Assembly: GCF_001500065.1 (NCBI RefSeq)
Contig: NZ_LQIN01000049.1
Coordinates: 62,001 to 126,000, forward strand
From: Mycobacterium sp. IS-3022
GTDB taxonomy: Bacteria > Actinomycetota > Actinomycetes > Mycobacteriales > Mycobacteriaceae
Length of the DNA stretch: 64,000 nucleotides
Direction: 5' to 3'
Shown here: positions 25,693 through 34,327 of the stretch, piece after piece
How the letters are laid out: each line of letters opens with the position of its first letter
How positions within the stretch are numbered: the stretch's first letter is position 1
The notes under the pieces: generated by a model
The model's input: only the letters and a program-made list of their open reading frames with translations
The model's database searches: none
What the model was told of the DNA's origin: nothing
Position numbers and translations under genes: made by a program

Positions 25693-25720
25693 GTACCCCA
25701 TCTCGATGTCACCGATAACC
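25693..25720 (-). promoter_or_regulatory. SigF-like promoter for the DUF2252 gene
   Basis: On the minus strand GGTTAT (25720-25715), 16 bases, then GGGTAC (25698-25693), close to the mycobacterial SigF consensus GGWWT-N16/17-GGGTAY; the -10 matches fully, the -35 nearly. The start codon follows 10 bases after the -10. This suggests stationary-phase or stress control. Confidence 0.5.
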
Positions 25721-25734
25721 GCCACACTGCCGAC

Positions 25735-26364
25735 ATGCTGGATCTGGTACTACCGCTGCAGTGCGGGGGATGTGGGGCCCCGTCGACGCGGTGGTGTGAC
25801 GCCTGCGCCGCGACGTTGACGGTCAGGCCCGAGGACCCGCACCTCGTCCTGCCGAGAGTGGACCCCGGCGTACCGGTGTATTCGCTGGGTCGCTACGCGG
25901 GACCCCGGCGCGCAGCCGTCCTCGAGCTCAAGGAGCACGGCCGCGCCGACTTGCTGCAGCCGCTGGCCGCGGCACTCCGGGCCGGCCTGATTCACCTGCT
26001 CACGTGGGGGCTGGTCGACACCCCGCTGACGGTGGTCCCCGCGCCCACTCGAAGGTGGGCGGCCCGGCGGCGCGGCGGAGACCCGGTGACCCGGATGGCA
26101 AGGGCGGCGACGGCTGGCCTGCCGGGTGTTGCCGTCGTCCCCGCGTTGCGGACCCGCGCGTTCGTCGCCGACTCGGTGGGGTTGTCCACGGCCGACCGCC
26201 AACGAAACATCGCGGGACGGGTCAAGGCGGTCCGGCCCGTCACCGGCGAGGTGCTCGTCATCGACGACATCGTCACCACCGGTGCGACGGCCGCCGAGTC
26301 GGTCCGTGTGCTGCACACGGGTGCGGCACACGTGACGGCAGTGCTGGTTGTGGCCAACGCCTGA
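25735..26364 (+). CDS. ComF-family phosphoribosyltransferase-like protein
   Basis: 209 residues from ATG 25735. Begins with a zinc-ribbon-like pair (LQCGGCGAP, WCDAC) and ends with the PRPP-binding loop VLVIDDIVTTGATAAES, the ComF/amidophosphoribosyltransferase signature. Corresponds to Rv3242c, upstream of hpf and secA1. In naturally competent bacteria ComF serves DNA uptake; in mycobacteria the role is unproven. The frame is open upstream to 25582 but the conserved N-terminus starts at 25735. Confidence 0.88.
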   Translation: MLDLVLPLQCGGCGAPSTRWCDACAATLTVRPEDPHLVLPRVDPGVPVYSLGRYAGPRRAAVLELKEHGRADLLQPLAAALRAGLIHLLTWGLVDTPLTVVPAPTRRWAARRRGGDPVTRMARAATAGLPGVAVVPALRTRAFVADSVGLSTADRQRNIAGRVKAVRPVTGEVLVIDDIVTTGATAAESVRVLHTGAAHVTAVLVVANA

Positions 26365-26661
26365 CCGCCCGCCTGACCGCCCTGGCCACCGCCCCATATC
26401 AGACCGATGTGAAGAACTGAAAACAGGTCGGCGGATTCACTGGCACTACCGGGTGAACGCGGCTACCGTCGGCTTCAACACCCGTGAATGACTCACGGCC
26501 GGCGCTCAGAATCGAGTCGCCGCCATCGCCGACGCGGTAGGAGGTGAGTAGACGACACCTTGCACCGGCGAGCGGCAAGACGTGCAAGCGCCGTCGGTGC
26601 GGATCCATGACAACCCGGGCACGCTGATGCGTGCGGACCGCGAAGAAACGAGTTGCCAAGC
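26365..26661 (+). other. Structured leader region upstream of hpf
   Basis: A 297-base gap. It holds nested inverted repeats: ATTCA (from 26432) with TGAAT, and inside them CGGGTG with CACCCG enclosing a GC-rich loop. A further AGGAGG-containing segment (TAGGAGGTGAGTAGACG) precedes no good start codon. No gene is convincing here. The region probably contains the hpf promoter and a long 5' leader. It does not match any riboswitch I can recognise. Confidence 0.35.
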
Positions 26662-27327
26662 ATGTCAAGCCAATCCCTGGACTCCCGCACCATGGTGATC
26701 GAGGACGAGACACCCGAACCCCGACCGCGCGCCGAGGTTGCAGTCACCGGCCGCAACGTCGAGATTCCCGACCACTTCCGCAACTACGTCGCAGAGAAAC
26801 TGTCACGCCTGGAACGATTCGACCGCACGATCTATCTGTTCGACGTCGAGCTCGACCACGAGCGGAACCGACGTCAACGTAAAAACTGTCAGCACGTGGA
26901 GATCACCGCCCGTGGCCGCGGCCCGGTGGTCCGTGCCGAAGCTTGCGCGGACAGCTTCTACGGCGCGATGGAGTCCGCGGTGGACAAGCTCGCCGAACGG
27001 CTGCGCCGTGCGCGTGACCGCCGCAAGATTCATTACGGCGACAAGACCCCGGTGTCGGTGGCCAAGGCCACCGCGGTCACCCCGCCAACTGATTCGCAGA
27101 CCACGACGCCGTCCGAGCACGACGGCGCGGCGCTCGACGAGCATGCCCCTGGGCGGATCGTGCGAAAAAAGGAGCACCCCGCCACGCCCATGACCGTCGA
27201 CGATGCGTTGTCGCAGATGGAACTGGTCGGCCACGATTTCTTCCTGTTCCACGACAAGGAATCCGACCGGCCGTGCGTGGTGTACCGCAGGCACGCCTAT
27301 GACTACGGCTTGATTCGGCTCGCCTGA
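26662..27327 (+). CDS. hpf: Ribosome hibernation promoting factor, long form
   Basis: 221 residues. N-terminal S30AE domain (EVAVTGRNVEIPDHFRNYV to about residue 120) that binds in the 30S decoding centre, a charged flexible linker, and the C-terminal dimerisation domain (TVDDALSQMELVGHDFFLF, CVVYRRHAYDYGLIRL) that defines long HPF and joins two ribosomes into 100S particles. Equivalent to Rv3241c. ATG 26662 is preferred; TTG 26653 in frame adds three residues. The 3' end of the gene is the first copy of a tandem repeat running into the secA1 leader. Confidence 0.93.
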   Translation: MSSQSLDSRTMVIEDETPEPRPRAEVAVTGRNVEIPDHFRNYVAEKLSRLERFDRTIYLFDVELDHERNRRQRKNCQHVEITARGRGPVVRAEACADSFYGAMESAVDKLAERLRRARDRRKIHYGDKTPVSVAKATAVTPPTDSQTTTPSEHDGAALDEHAPGRIVRKKEHPATPMTVDDALSQMELVGHDFFLFHDKESDRPCVVYRRHAYDYGLIRLA

Positions 27328-27387
27328 GCCGGGAGGTTGATTCGGCTCGCCTGAGCCGAGGTTCATCCGGCTCGCCTGAGGCGGGGG
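27310..27387 (+). repeat. Tandem repeat of the hpf 3' end
   Basis: Three copies of a 25-27-base unit containing CGGCTCGCCTGAG lie at 27310-27336, 27337-27361 and 27362-27387. The first includes the last codons and stop of hpf; the other two are noncoding. Each contains GGCTCGCCTGAGCC, which can fold as a short stem, weakened in the third copy. Confidence 0.8.
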
Positions 27388-27428
27388 CTCGGCCCAGCTC
27401 GGCCGGGTCCGGCCGCATGTCACCTACC

Positions 27429-27457
27429 ATGGGTTGAGCTCAAGACTTTCAACCCAT
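27429..27457 (+). promoter_or_regulatory. Hairpin abutting the secA1 ribosome-binding site
   Basis: ATGGGTTGA (27429-27437) and TCAACCCAT (27449-27457) are perfect 9-base arms around an 11-base loop. The Shine-Dalgarno AGGGGA (27458-27463) begins at the very next base, so folding could affect access of the ribosome, or the palindrome could be a DNA operator. Function is inference. Confidence 0.5.
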
Positions 27458-27469
27458 AGGGGAACTAGC

Positions 27470-30328
27470 GTGCTGCAAAAGTTGCTGCGTCTCGGCGAGG
27501 GCCGCATGGTCAAGCGCCTCAATGGAGTGGCCGACTACGTCGACTCCCTGGAAGGCGATATCGAGAAGCTGACGGACGCCGAGCTGCGGGCCAAGACCGC
27601 CGAGTTCAAGAAGCGCGTCGACGACGGCGCGAGCCTCGATGACGTGCTGCCCGAGGCGTTCGCCGTCGCCCGCGAGGCGGCTTGGCGCGTGCTGAATCAG
27701 AAGCCTTTCAAAGTGCAGCTGATGGGCGGCGCGGCACTGCACTTCGGAAACGTCGCGGAGATGAAGACCGGTGAAGGCAAGACCCTCACCAGCGTGCTGC
27801 CCGCCTACCTCAACGCGCTGTCGGGCAAGGGTGTGCACATCGTCACCGTGAACGACTACCTGGCCCGGCGCGATGCCGAGTGGATGGGACGTGTGCACCG
27901 GTTCCTCGGCCTGGAGGTCGGCGTGATCCTTGCGCAGATGACCCCGGACCAGCGGCGGACCGCCTACGGCACCGACATCACGTACGGCACGAACAACGAG
28001 TTCGGCTTCGACTATCTGCGCGACAACATGGCGCACTCCCTTGCCGACCTGGTCCAGCGCGGCCACAACTTCGCGATCGTCGACGAGGTCGACTCCATCC
28101 TGATCGACGAGGCCCGAACCCCGCTGATCATCTCCGGCCCCGCCGACGGCGCCTCGAACTGGTACACCGAGTTCGCGCGCCTGGCCCCGCTGATGGAGAA
28201 GGACGTCCACTACGAAGTCGACATCCGCAAGCGCACCGTCGGCGTGCACGAACTGGGCGTCGAGTTCGTCGAAGACCAACTCGGCATCGACAACCTGTAT
28301 GAGGCCGCCAACTCGCCGCTGGTCAGCTACCTCAACAATGCGCTGAAGGCCAAGGAGCTGTTCCAGCGCGACAAGGACTACATCGTGCGCGACGGCGAGG
28401 TACTCATCGTCGACGAGTTCACCGGCCGCGTACTGGTCGGCCGCCGCTACAACGAGGGCATGCACCAGGCCATCGAGGCCAAGGAGCACGTCGAGATCAA
28501 GGCCGAGAACCAGACGCTGGCCACGATCACGCTGCAGAACTACTTCCGGCTCTACGACAAGCTCGCGGGCATGACCGGCACCGCCCAGACCGAGGCGGCC
28601 GAACTGCACGAGATCTACAAGCTCGGCGTCGTGCCGATTCCGACCAACAAGCCGATGATCCGCGCCGACCAGTCCGATCTCATCTACAAGACCGAAGAGG
28701 CCAAGTACATCGCGGTCGTCGACGACGTCGCCGAACGGTACGAGAAGGGCCAACCGGTGCTGATCGGCACCACCAGCGTGGAACGCTCGGAGTATCTGTC
28801 GCGCCAGTTCACCAAGCGTCGCATCCCGCACAACGTGCTCAACGCGAAGTACCACGAGCAGGAGGCGTCGATCATCGCCGAGGCCGGCCGGCTGGGCGCG
28901 ATCACCGTCGCCACGAACATGGCGGGCCGCGGCACCGACATCGTGCTCGGCGGCAACCCGGACTTCCTGACCGACAAGCGGCTGCGCGAACGCGGCCTGG
29001 ACCCCGTCGAAACGCCCGAGGAATACGAAAAGGGCTGGCACGAGTTGCTGTCGCAGGTCAAGGGCGAATGTGCGCAGGAGGCCGAAGACGTCATCGCCGC
29101 GGGCGGCCTCTACGTGCTGGGCACCGAACGCCACGAATCGCGGCGCATCGACAACCAGCTACGCGGCCGCTCGGGCCGCCAGGGCGATCCGGGCGAGTCG
29201 CGGTTCTACCTGTCGTTGGGCGACGAGCTAATGCGGCGGTTCAACGGCGCCACGCTGGAGGCGCTGCTGACCCGGCTGAACCTGCCCGACGACGTGCCGA
29301 TCGAGGCGAAGATGGTCACCCGGGCGATCAAGAGCGCGCAGACCCAGGTCGAGCAGCAGAACTTCGAGGTCCGCAAGAACGTCCTCAAGTACGACGAAGT
29401 GATGAACCAGCAGCGCATGGTCATCTACGACGAGCGGCGGCGCATCCTCGAGGGGGAGAACCTGGCCGAGCAGGCCCGCAAGATGCTCGTCGACGTGATC
29501 ACCGCCTACGTCGACGGAGCGACCGCCGAGGGCTACGCCGAGGACTGGGACCTCGAGCAGCTCTGGACCGCGCTCAAGCAGCTCTACCCGGTCGGCATCG
29601 ACCACCACGACCTGATCGACTCCGATGCAATCGGTGAGCCCGGCGAGCTGACCCGCGAGGAACTGCTCGAAGCACTGATCGCCGACGCCGACCGTGCCTA
29701 CGCCGAACGGGAGAAGCAGATCGAGGCGATCGCGGGCGAGGGGGCGATGCGCCAGCTGGAGCGCAACGTGCTGCTCAACGTGCTCGACCGCAAGTGGCGC
29801 GAACACCTCTACGAGATGGACTACCTCAAGGAGGGCATCGGCCTGCGCGCGATGGCGCAGCGTGATCCGCTCGTCGAGTACCAGCGCGAGGGCTACGACA
29901 TGTTCATCGGCATGCTCGAGGGCCTCAAGGAGGAGTCGGTCGGCTTCCTGTTCAACGTCGCGGTCGAACCCGCGCCGCAGCCGACGGTCGCCCCGGTCGC
30001 CACGCCGGCCGGACTGACCGAGTTCGCCGAGGCTGCCGCCGCCCAAGCGCAGGACGGCGGCCAGGGAAGCGTCGCGACCAAGGAGCGACCCGTCCCGGCT
30101 GGAGCTGAATCGCCGGCTCAGCCGGCGGCCCTGCGCGCCAAGGGAATCGGCGACGAATCACGACCGCTGACCTACACCGGGCCGTCGGAGGACGGCTCGG
30201 CACAGGTGCAGCGTTCGGACAACGGCGGCGGCGCCCCGCGCCGTCCGGCCGGTGGCGGCAGCCGCAAGGAGCGCCGCCAGGCCGAACGCCAGCGGGCCCG
30301 CGAAGAGAAGGCGATGCGCAGGCGTTAA
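27470..30328 (+). CDS. secA1: Protein translocase ATPase SecA1
   Basis: Essential motor that pushes unfolded preproteins through SecYEG. 952 residues from GTG 27470 (MLQKLLRLGEGRMVKRL), preceded by AGGGGA with a 6-base spacer. Walker A MKTGEGKT near 100-107, DEVDSILID Walker B-like near 207, preprotein cross-linking domain 230-370, RGTDIVLGG and RGRSGRQGDPG of NBD2, then helical scaffold and wing domains. The C-terminus is basic (RKERRQAERQRAREEKAMRRR-type) and lacks the zinc-binding SecB motif, as usual in mycobacteria. A start at 27434 would lie within the leader hairpin and is not used. Confidence 0.98.
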   Translation: MLQKLLRLGEGRMVKRLNGVADYVDSLEGDIEKLTDAELRAKTAEFKKRVDDGASLDDVLPEAFAVAREAAWRVLNQKPFKVQLMGGAALHFGNVAEMKTGEGKTLTSVLPAYLNALSGKGVHIVTVNDYLARRDAEWMGRVHRFLGLEVGVILAQMTPDQRRTAYGTDITYGTNNEFGFDYLRDNMAHSLADLVQRGHNFAIVDEVDSILIDEARTPLIISGPADGASNWYTEFARLAPLMEKDVHYEVDIRKRTVGVHELGVEFVEDQLGIDNLYEAANSPLVSYLNNALKAKELFQRDKDYIVRDGEVLIVDEFTGRVLVGRRYNEGMHQAIEAKEHVEIKAENQTLATITLQNYFRLYDKLAGMTGTAQTEAAELHEIYKLGVVPIPTNKPMIRADQSDLIYKTEEAKYIAVVDDVAERYEKGQPVLIGTTSVERSEYLSRQFTKRRIPHNVLNAKYHEQEASIIAEAGRLGAITVATNMAGRGTDIVLGGNPDFLTDKRLRERGLDPVETPEEYEKGWHELLSQVKGECAQEAEDVIAAGGLYVLGTERHESRRIDNQLRGRSGRQGDPGESRFYLSLGDELMRRFNGATLEALLTRLNLPDDVPIEAKMVTRAIKSAQTQVEQQNFEVRKNVLKYDEVMNQQRMVIYDERRRILEGENLAEQARKMLVDVITAYVDGATAEGYAEDWDLEQLWTALKQLYPVGIDHHDLIDSDAIGEPGELTREELLEALIADADRAYAEREKQIEAIAGEGAMRQLERNVLLNVLDRKWREHLYEMDYLKEGIGLRAMAQRDPLVEYQREGYDMFIGMLEGLKEESVGFLFNVAVEPAPQPTVAPVATPAGLTEFAEAAAAQAQDGGQGSVATKERPVPAGAESPAQPAALRAKGIGDESRPLTYTGPSEDGSAQVQRSDNGGGAPRRPAGGGSRKERRQAERQRAREEKAMRRR

Positions 30329-30365
30329 GGGTCGAAACTGAGCTTGTGCTCGAGAAACTGATTGC

Positions 30366-30911
30366 TCAACCGATCTGCAGCGCGACAATGCGCCAACGGT
30401 CGCCCTCGACCGCGATGCGCGCCGCGATCGCCCGGATGCGCTGCCCGCGGCTGTAGGTGCCGAACACTTCGGCGGCCGGACCGCCGTCCTCCACCATGCG
30501 CAACCGGATACGGCGCAGCGTGGCGGCGGCCGAATGCGGGGAACGGGTCATCGTGAGCACGGTTTCGATCAGCGCCGGCGCCAGCAGCGGTCGCAACTGG
30601 GCCACCGGGCGACGCCGGTCGATCACCTCGAGCACCCGGCGCAACGCCGCGTCGGCGAAGGCGACCGCGGCTCGCGACGGTGCGGGCTCCCGGACAGGCG
30701 CCATCGGTGCCGGCTGCTGCGGATGTACCACCCGCCCACCAGGTCCGCCAGACTGACTGCGGCGCAGGGCTTTTGGTGTCGGCGGCGGACAGGTGCCGAT
30801 CCCGACGGGCGCGGGCTCGCAGTCGACGACGGGCTCGATCACCGCGGTTCGAACCGTTGCCCGTCGGGCGGATGAAACTTCCTCGGCGGGGGTACGCAAG
30901 GGTGGCACCAC
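30366..30911 (-). CDS. Rv3235-family (DUF6459) protein
   Basis: 181 residues from GTG 30911, with GGAGAA five bases upstream. The N-terminal 80 residues are Pro/Arg/Ala rich and low in complexity; the C-terminal half carries the family core (VIDRRRPVAQLRPLLAPAL, TLRRIRLRM, EVFGTYSRGQRIRAIA, RWRIVALQIG). Genes of this family sit near secA in many Actinobacteria. The fold suggests an NTF2-like domain, but function is unknown. Convergent with secA1, 37 bases apart. Confidence 0.82.
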   Translation of the reverse strand: MVPPLRTPAEEVSSARRATVRTAVIEPVVDCEPAPVGIGTCPPPTPKALRRSQSGGPGGRVVHPQQPAPMAPVREPAPSRAAVAFADAALRRVLEVIDRRRPVAQLRPLLAPALIETVLTMTRSPHSAAATLRRIRLRMVEDGGPAAEVFGTYSRGQRIRAIAARIAVEGDRWRIVALQIG

Positions 30912-31083
30912 AATTTCTCCAGCAAGTCGACGAGATGGGACGCGTCCGCTGGAGAGTCGCAGACCTCATCATGATCGCACGGTTCGCAGGAGGTCCGGCG
31001 CACCCGTGATGCGGACCCCAGGGGTCTGGCTATAGCGTGGCGGGGTCTTTTCACGCGGACCACAGGGGAGGAGCGGCGTCGCG

Positions 31084-32493
31084 ATGGTCACCCGGTTGTC
31101 GGCGGCGGACGCGTCGTTCTATCACCTGGAGAACACGTCGACGCCGATGTACGTCGGGTCACTGTCGATTCTGCGGAAACCTCGCGGCGGCTTGAGTTAT
31201 GAAACGTTGCTCGCCACGGTCGAACAACGGCTGCCGCAGATTCCGCGCTACCGCCAAAAGGTCCGCGAGGTCACGCTCGGCCTGGCGCGGCCGGTGTGGG
31301 TGGACGACCGTGATTTCGACATCACCTATCACATCCGCCGTTCGGCGTTGCCGTCGCCGGGCAGCGACGCCCAGTTGCACGAGCTCATCGCCCGGCTGGG
31401 GTCGCGGCCGCTGGACAAGTCCCGGCCGCTGTGGGAGATGTACCTGATCGAGGGCCTGGCCAAGAACCGCATCGCGCTCTACACCAAGTCACACCAGGCG
31501 TTGGTGAACGGGATGACCGCGCTGGAGATCGGGCACGTCATCGCCGACCGCACCCAGAAGCCGCCGGAGTTCGGGGAGGACATCTGGATCCCGTTGCGCG
31601 AGCCCAGCGATCGGCAGTTGTTGCTCGGCGCCGTCGGCGAGTGGATCATGCGTCCGGCCGACCAGTTCGGTGCGCTGCGCTCCGCCGTCGTCGACGTCGC
31701 AACCAACGCGGGCCAGTTGGTCGACATGGGGCGACGGTTCGTCGAGGTGGTCCGCACTGTCGCGCGCGGGACCGCGCCGAGCAGCCCGCTCAACACCACC
31801 GTCTCGCGCAACCGCCGGCTCACGGTGGCCAGCGGACGACTCGAGGACTTTCGCACGGTGCGGGCCCGGTACGACTGCGATGTCAACGACGTCGTGCTGG
31901 CCGTGGTGGCCGGCGCGTTGCGGAACTGGCTGATGTCGCGCGGTGAGCCGGTGACCGCCACGACGAGGGTCCGCGCCATGGCGCCGATGTCGGTGTATCC
32001 CGATGCCGAACTCGATGCGACCGGCCCCGGCCAGGCGATCAGCGAGGTGTCCCCGTTTCTCGTGGACCTGCCCGTGGGCGAGGCCAACCCCGTGGTGCGA
32101 CTCTCGCAGATCGCGCACACCACCGAATCGGCGTCCACCGCCGCGAGCCTGGTCGACGCCAGGACCATCGTGACCCTGTCGGGGTTCGCGCCGCCGACCC
32201 TGCACGCCATGGGCATCCGCGTTGCGACGACGTTCTCGGCCCGCCAGTTCAACCTCTTGATCACCAACGTGCCGGGCGCACAGCATCAGATGTACATCGC
32301 CGGCACCAAGCTGCTGGAGACTTACGCCGTCCCGCCTTTGCTGGCCAACCAGGTGCTTGCGCTCGGGGTGACGTCCTACAACGGCATGGTCTACTTCGGA
32401 ATCAATGCCGACCGCGACGCGATGAGCGACGTCGACGTTTTGCCGAGCCTGCTGCGAGAATCGCTGGACGAACTGCTAGAGGCCGCTCAGTGA
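31084..32493 (+). CDS. WS/DGAT-family acyltransferase-like protein with altered motif
   Basis: 469 residues, of the wax ester synthase/diacylglycerol acyltransferase family that makes storage triacylglycerol or wax esters. The N-terminus (LSAADASFYHLENTSTPMYVG) and the PLDKSRPLWEMYLIEGL segment are typical. The catalytic HHxxxDG motif reads SHQALVNG: Ser136-His137 and Asn142-Gly143, so the first His and the Asp are replaced. The C-terminal domain is conserved (LLITNVPGAQHQMYIAG). It corresponds to the Rv3234c/Rv3233c locus, split in M. tuberculosis but intact here. A GGGAGGAG site precedes the ATG. Enzyme activity is uncertain because of the motif change. Confidence 0.9.
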   Translation: MVTRLSAADASFYHLENTSTPMYVGSLSILRKPRGGLSYETLLATVEQRLPQIPRYRQKVREVTLGLARPVWVDDRDFDITYHIRRSALPSPGSDAQLHELIARLGSRPLDKSRPLWEMYLIEGLAKNRIALYTKSHQALVNGMTALEIGHVIADRTQKPPEFGEDIWIPLREPSDRQLLLGAVGEWIMRPADQFGALRSAVVDVATNAGQLVDMGRRFVEVVRTVARGTAPSSPLNTTVSRNRRLTVASGRLEDFRTVRARYDCDVNDVVLAVVAGALRNWLMSRGEPVTATTRVRAMAPMSVYPDAELDATGPGQAISEVSPFLVDLPVGEANPVVRLSQIAHTTESASTAASLVDARTIVTLSGFAPPTLHAMGIRVATTFSARQFNLLITNVPGAQHQMYIAGTKLLETYAVPPLLANQVLALGVTSYNGMVYFGINADRDAMSDVDVLPSLLRESLDELLEAAQ

Positions 32494-32554
32494 CCCGGTT
32501 GTCACCTTTGCGGGATTGACTCGCTCACCGCCACCGGGGTCGAATTGGCTCACC

Positions 32555-34318
32555 ATGACCACCAGTGCCGAGAACGAGACGACCGAAAAAGTCAAAGCTG
32601 CGACGCGGCGGGCCTTCAAATCGCCCACGGACGATGTAGTTCCCCATCCCGTGCTCGATCAGCCGATCGAAGAGGAGGCCATCACCCGCTCGCGCGGAGT
32701 GGACTGGATCGTCTTCGGCGTCACCGCGGTCGTCGCGATCGCCTTTCTGGTGTGGGGCTTCGTCAGCACTCGCACCCTGGCCACTGCCTCCGACAGCGCC
32801 CTGACATGGGTGATGAACAACACGGGATGGCTGTTCGTGCTGACGGCCTCGGGTTTCGTGGTCTTCATCCTGTGGCTGGCGGTCGGCCGCTACGGCGCGA
32901 TTCCGCTGGGCCGCGACGACGAGGAACCCGAATTCAACGGGGTGTCGTGGGTCGCGATGATGTTCAGTGCCGGTATGGGTATCGGCCTGATGTTCTTTGG
33001 GGTGGCCGAACCGCTGTCGCACTTCGCTTCGCCGCCGCCCGGCACCGGGCGGCAGGGCGATCCGGAGGCGGTGCAGACCGCGATGGCCACGACGCTGTTC
33101 CACTGGACGCTGCACCCGTGGGCCATCTACGCGGTCGTCGGCCTGGCGATCAGCTACGGCGTCTACCGCAAAGGCCGGCTGCAGCTGATCAGCGCGGCCT
33201 TCGAGCCGCTGCTGGGCTCCCGCGCGAACGGGCGGTGGGGCAAGGTCATCGACATGCTGGCGATCTTCGCCACGCTGTTCGGTTCCGCCGCCTCACTGGG
33301 CTTGGGCGCGTTGCAGATCCGCAGCGGTCTGCAGATCGTCGGCGGCATCGGGGAGACCGGCAACGCCGTCCTCGTCATGATCATCGCGGTGCTCACGGTG
33401 GCGTTCGTGTTGTCGGCGGTATCGGGGGTCGCGCGCGGCATCCAGTGGCTGTCCAACATCAACATGGTGCTGGCGGTGCTGCTCGCGGTGTTCGTATTCG
33501 TGGTCGGCCCAACGGTTTTCATTCTCAACCTGTTGCCGACGTCGATGGGCAGCTATCTGGCCGACCTCGCGATGATGTCGGCGCGCACGGGTGCAGAGGG
33601 CAGCGCGGTCAACCAGTGGCTGCAGTCCTGGACGATTTTCTACTGGGCGTGGTGGGTGTCGTGGACGCCGTTCGTCGGCATGTTCATCGCACGGATCTCG
33701 CGGGGCCGCACCATTCGTCAGTTCGTCGCGGGCGTGCTGCTGGTGCCGAGCCTGGTGTCGCTGGTGTGGTTCGCGGTGTTCGGCGGCTCGGCGATCAGAG
33801 AACAGCAGGGCGGCGTCGACCTCGCCGGGGAGGGCAGCATCGAGGCCCAGTTGTTCGGCCTGCTCGAGCAGTACCCCGTCGCCACCGTGGCCAGCGTGGT
33901 GGTGATGGTGCTAGTGGCGATCTTCTTCGTCTCCGGTGCGGACGCTGCCTCGGTGGTGATGGGTTCGCTGTCCCAGCACGGCACCATCAAACCCAGCAGA
34001 TCGACCGTGATCTTCTGGGGCGTCGCGACAGGCGCCGTCGCGGCGGTGATGCTGTTGGTCGGCGGGCAAGACGCATTGACCGGTTTGCAGACCATCACGA
34101 TCATCGTTGCGCTGCCGTTCGTGCTCGTGATGGTCGGCATGGCGGTGGCGTTGGTGAAGGATCTACGCCGTGACCCGCTGATGGTCCGCAGGGAGTACGC
34201 GGCGGAGGCCGTCGACACCGCCGTCATCCACGGAGTCATCCAACACGGCGACGACTTCATCATCTCGGTGGAGAAGGATCCCGCGAGCGACAAATCCCAG
34301 CAGTCCGCGACCGGCTAA
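32555..34318 (+). CDS. betP: BCCT-family betaine/choline/carnitine transporter
   Basis: 587 residues with 12 helices and the BCCT signature WTIFYWAWWVSWTPFVG near residues 360-376, plus GMGIGLMFFGVAEP in helix 3 where Na+ and substrate bind. Secondary transporter for compatible solutes such as glycine betaine, driven by Na+ or H+. Charged N- and C-terminal tails are of the osmosensing type but shorter than in Corynebacterium BetP. ATG 32555 is preferred over an upstream in-frame start at 32516. Substrate is inferred; symbol given by analogy with Rv0917. Confidence 0.88.
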   Translation: MTTSAENETTEKVKAATRRAFKSPTDDVVPHPVLDQPIEEEAITRSRGVDWIVFGVTAVVAIAFLVWGFVSTRTLATASDSALTWVMNNTGWLFVLTASGFVVFILWLAVGRYGAIPLGRDDEEPEFNGVSWVAMMFSAGMGIGLMFFGVAEPLSHFASPPPGTGRQGDPEAVQTAMATTLFHWTLHPWAIYAVVGLAISYGVYRKGRLQLISAAFEPLLGSRANGRWGKVIDMLAIFATLFGSAASLGLGALQIRSGLQIVGGIGETGNAVLVMIIAVLTVAFVLSAVSGVARGIQWLSNINMVLAVLLAVFVFVVGPTVFILNLLPTSMGSYLADLAMMSARTGAEGSAVNQWLQSWTIFYWAWWVSWTPFVGMFIARISRGRTIRQFVAGVLLVPSLVSLVWFAVFGGSAIREQQGGVDLAGEGSIEAQLFGLLEQYPVATVASVVVMVLVAIFFVSGADAASVVMGSLSQHGTIKPSRSTVIFWGVATGAVAAVMLLVGGQDALTGLQTITIIVALPFVLVMVGMAVALVKDLRRDPLMVRREYAAEAVDTAVIHGVIQHGDDFIISVEKDPASDKSQQSATG

Positions 34319-34327
34319 TCTCGCCTG

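Noticed and set aside
26365..26661. c-di-AMP or other known riboswitch upstream of hpf
   Set aside because: The conserved cores known for such switches are not visible; only generic inverted repeats are present.
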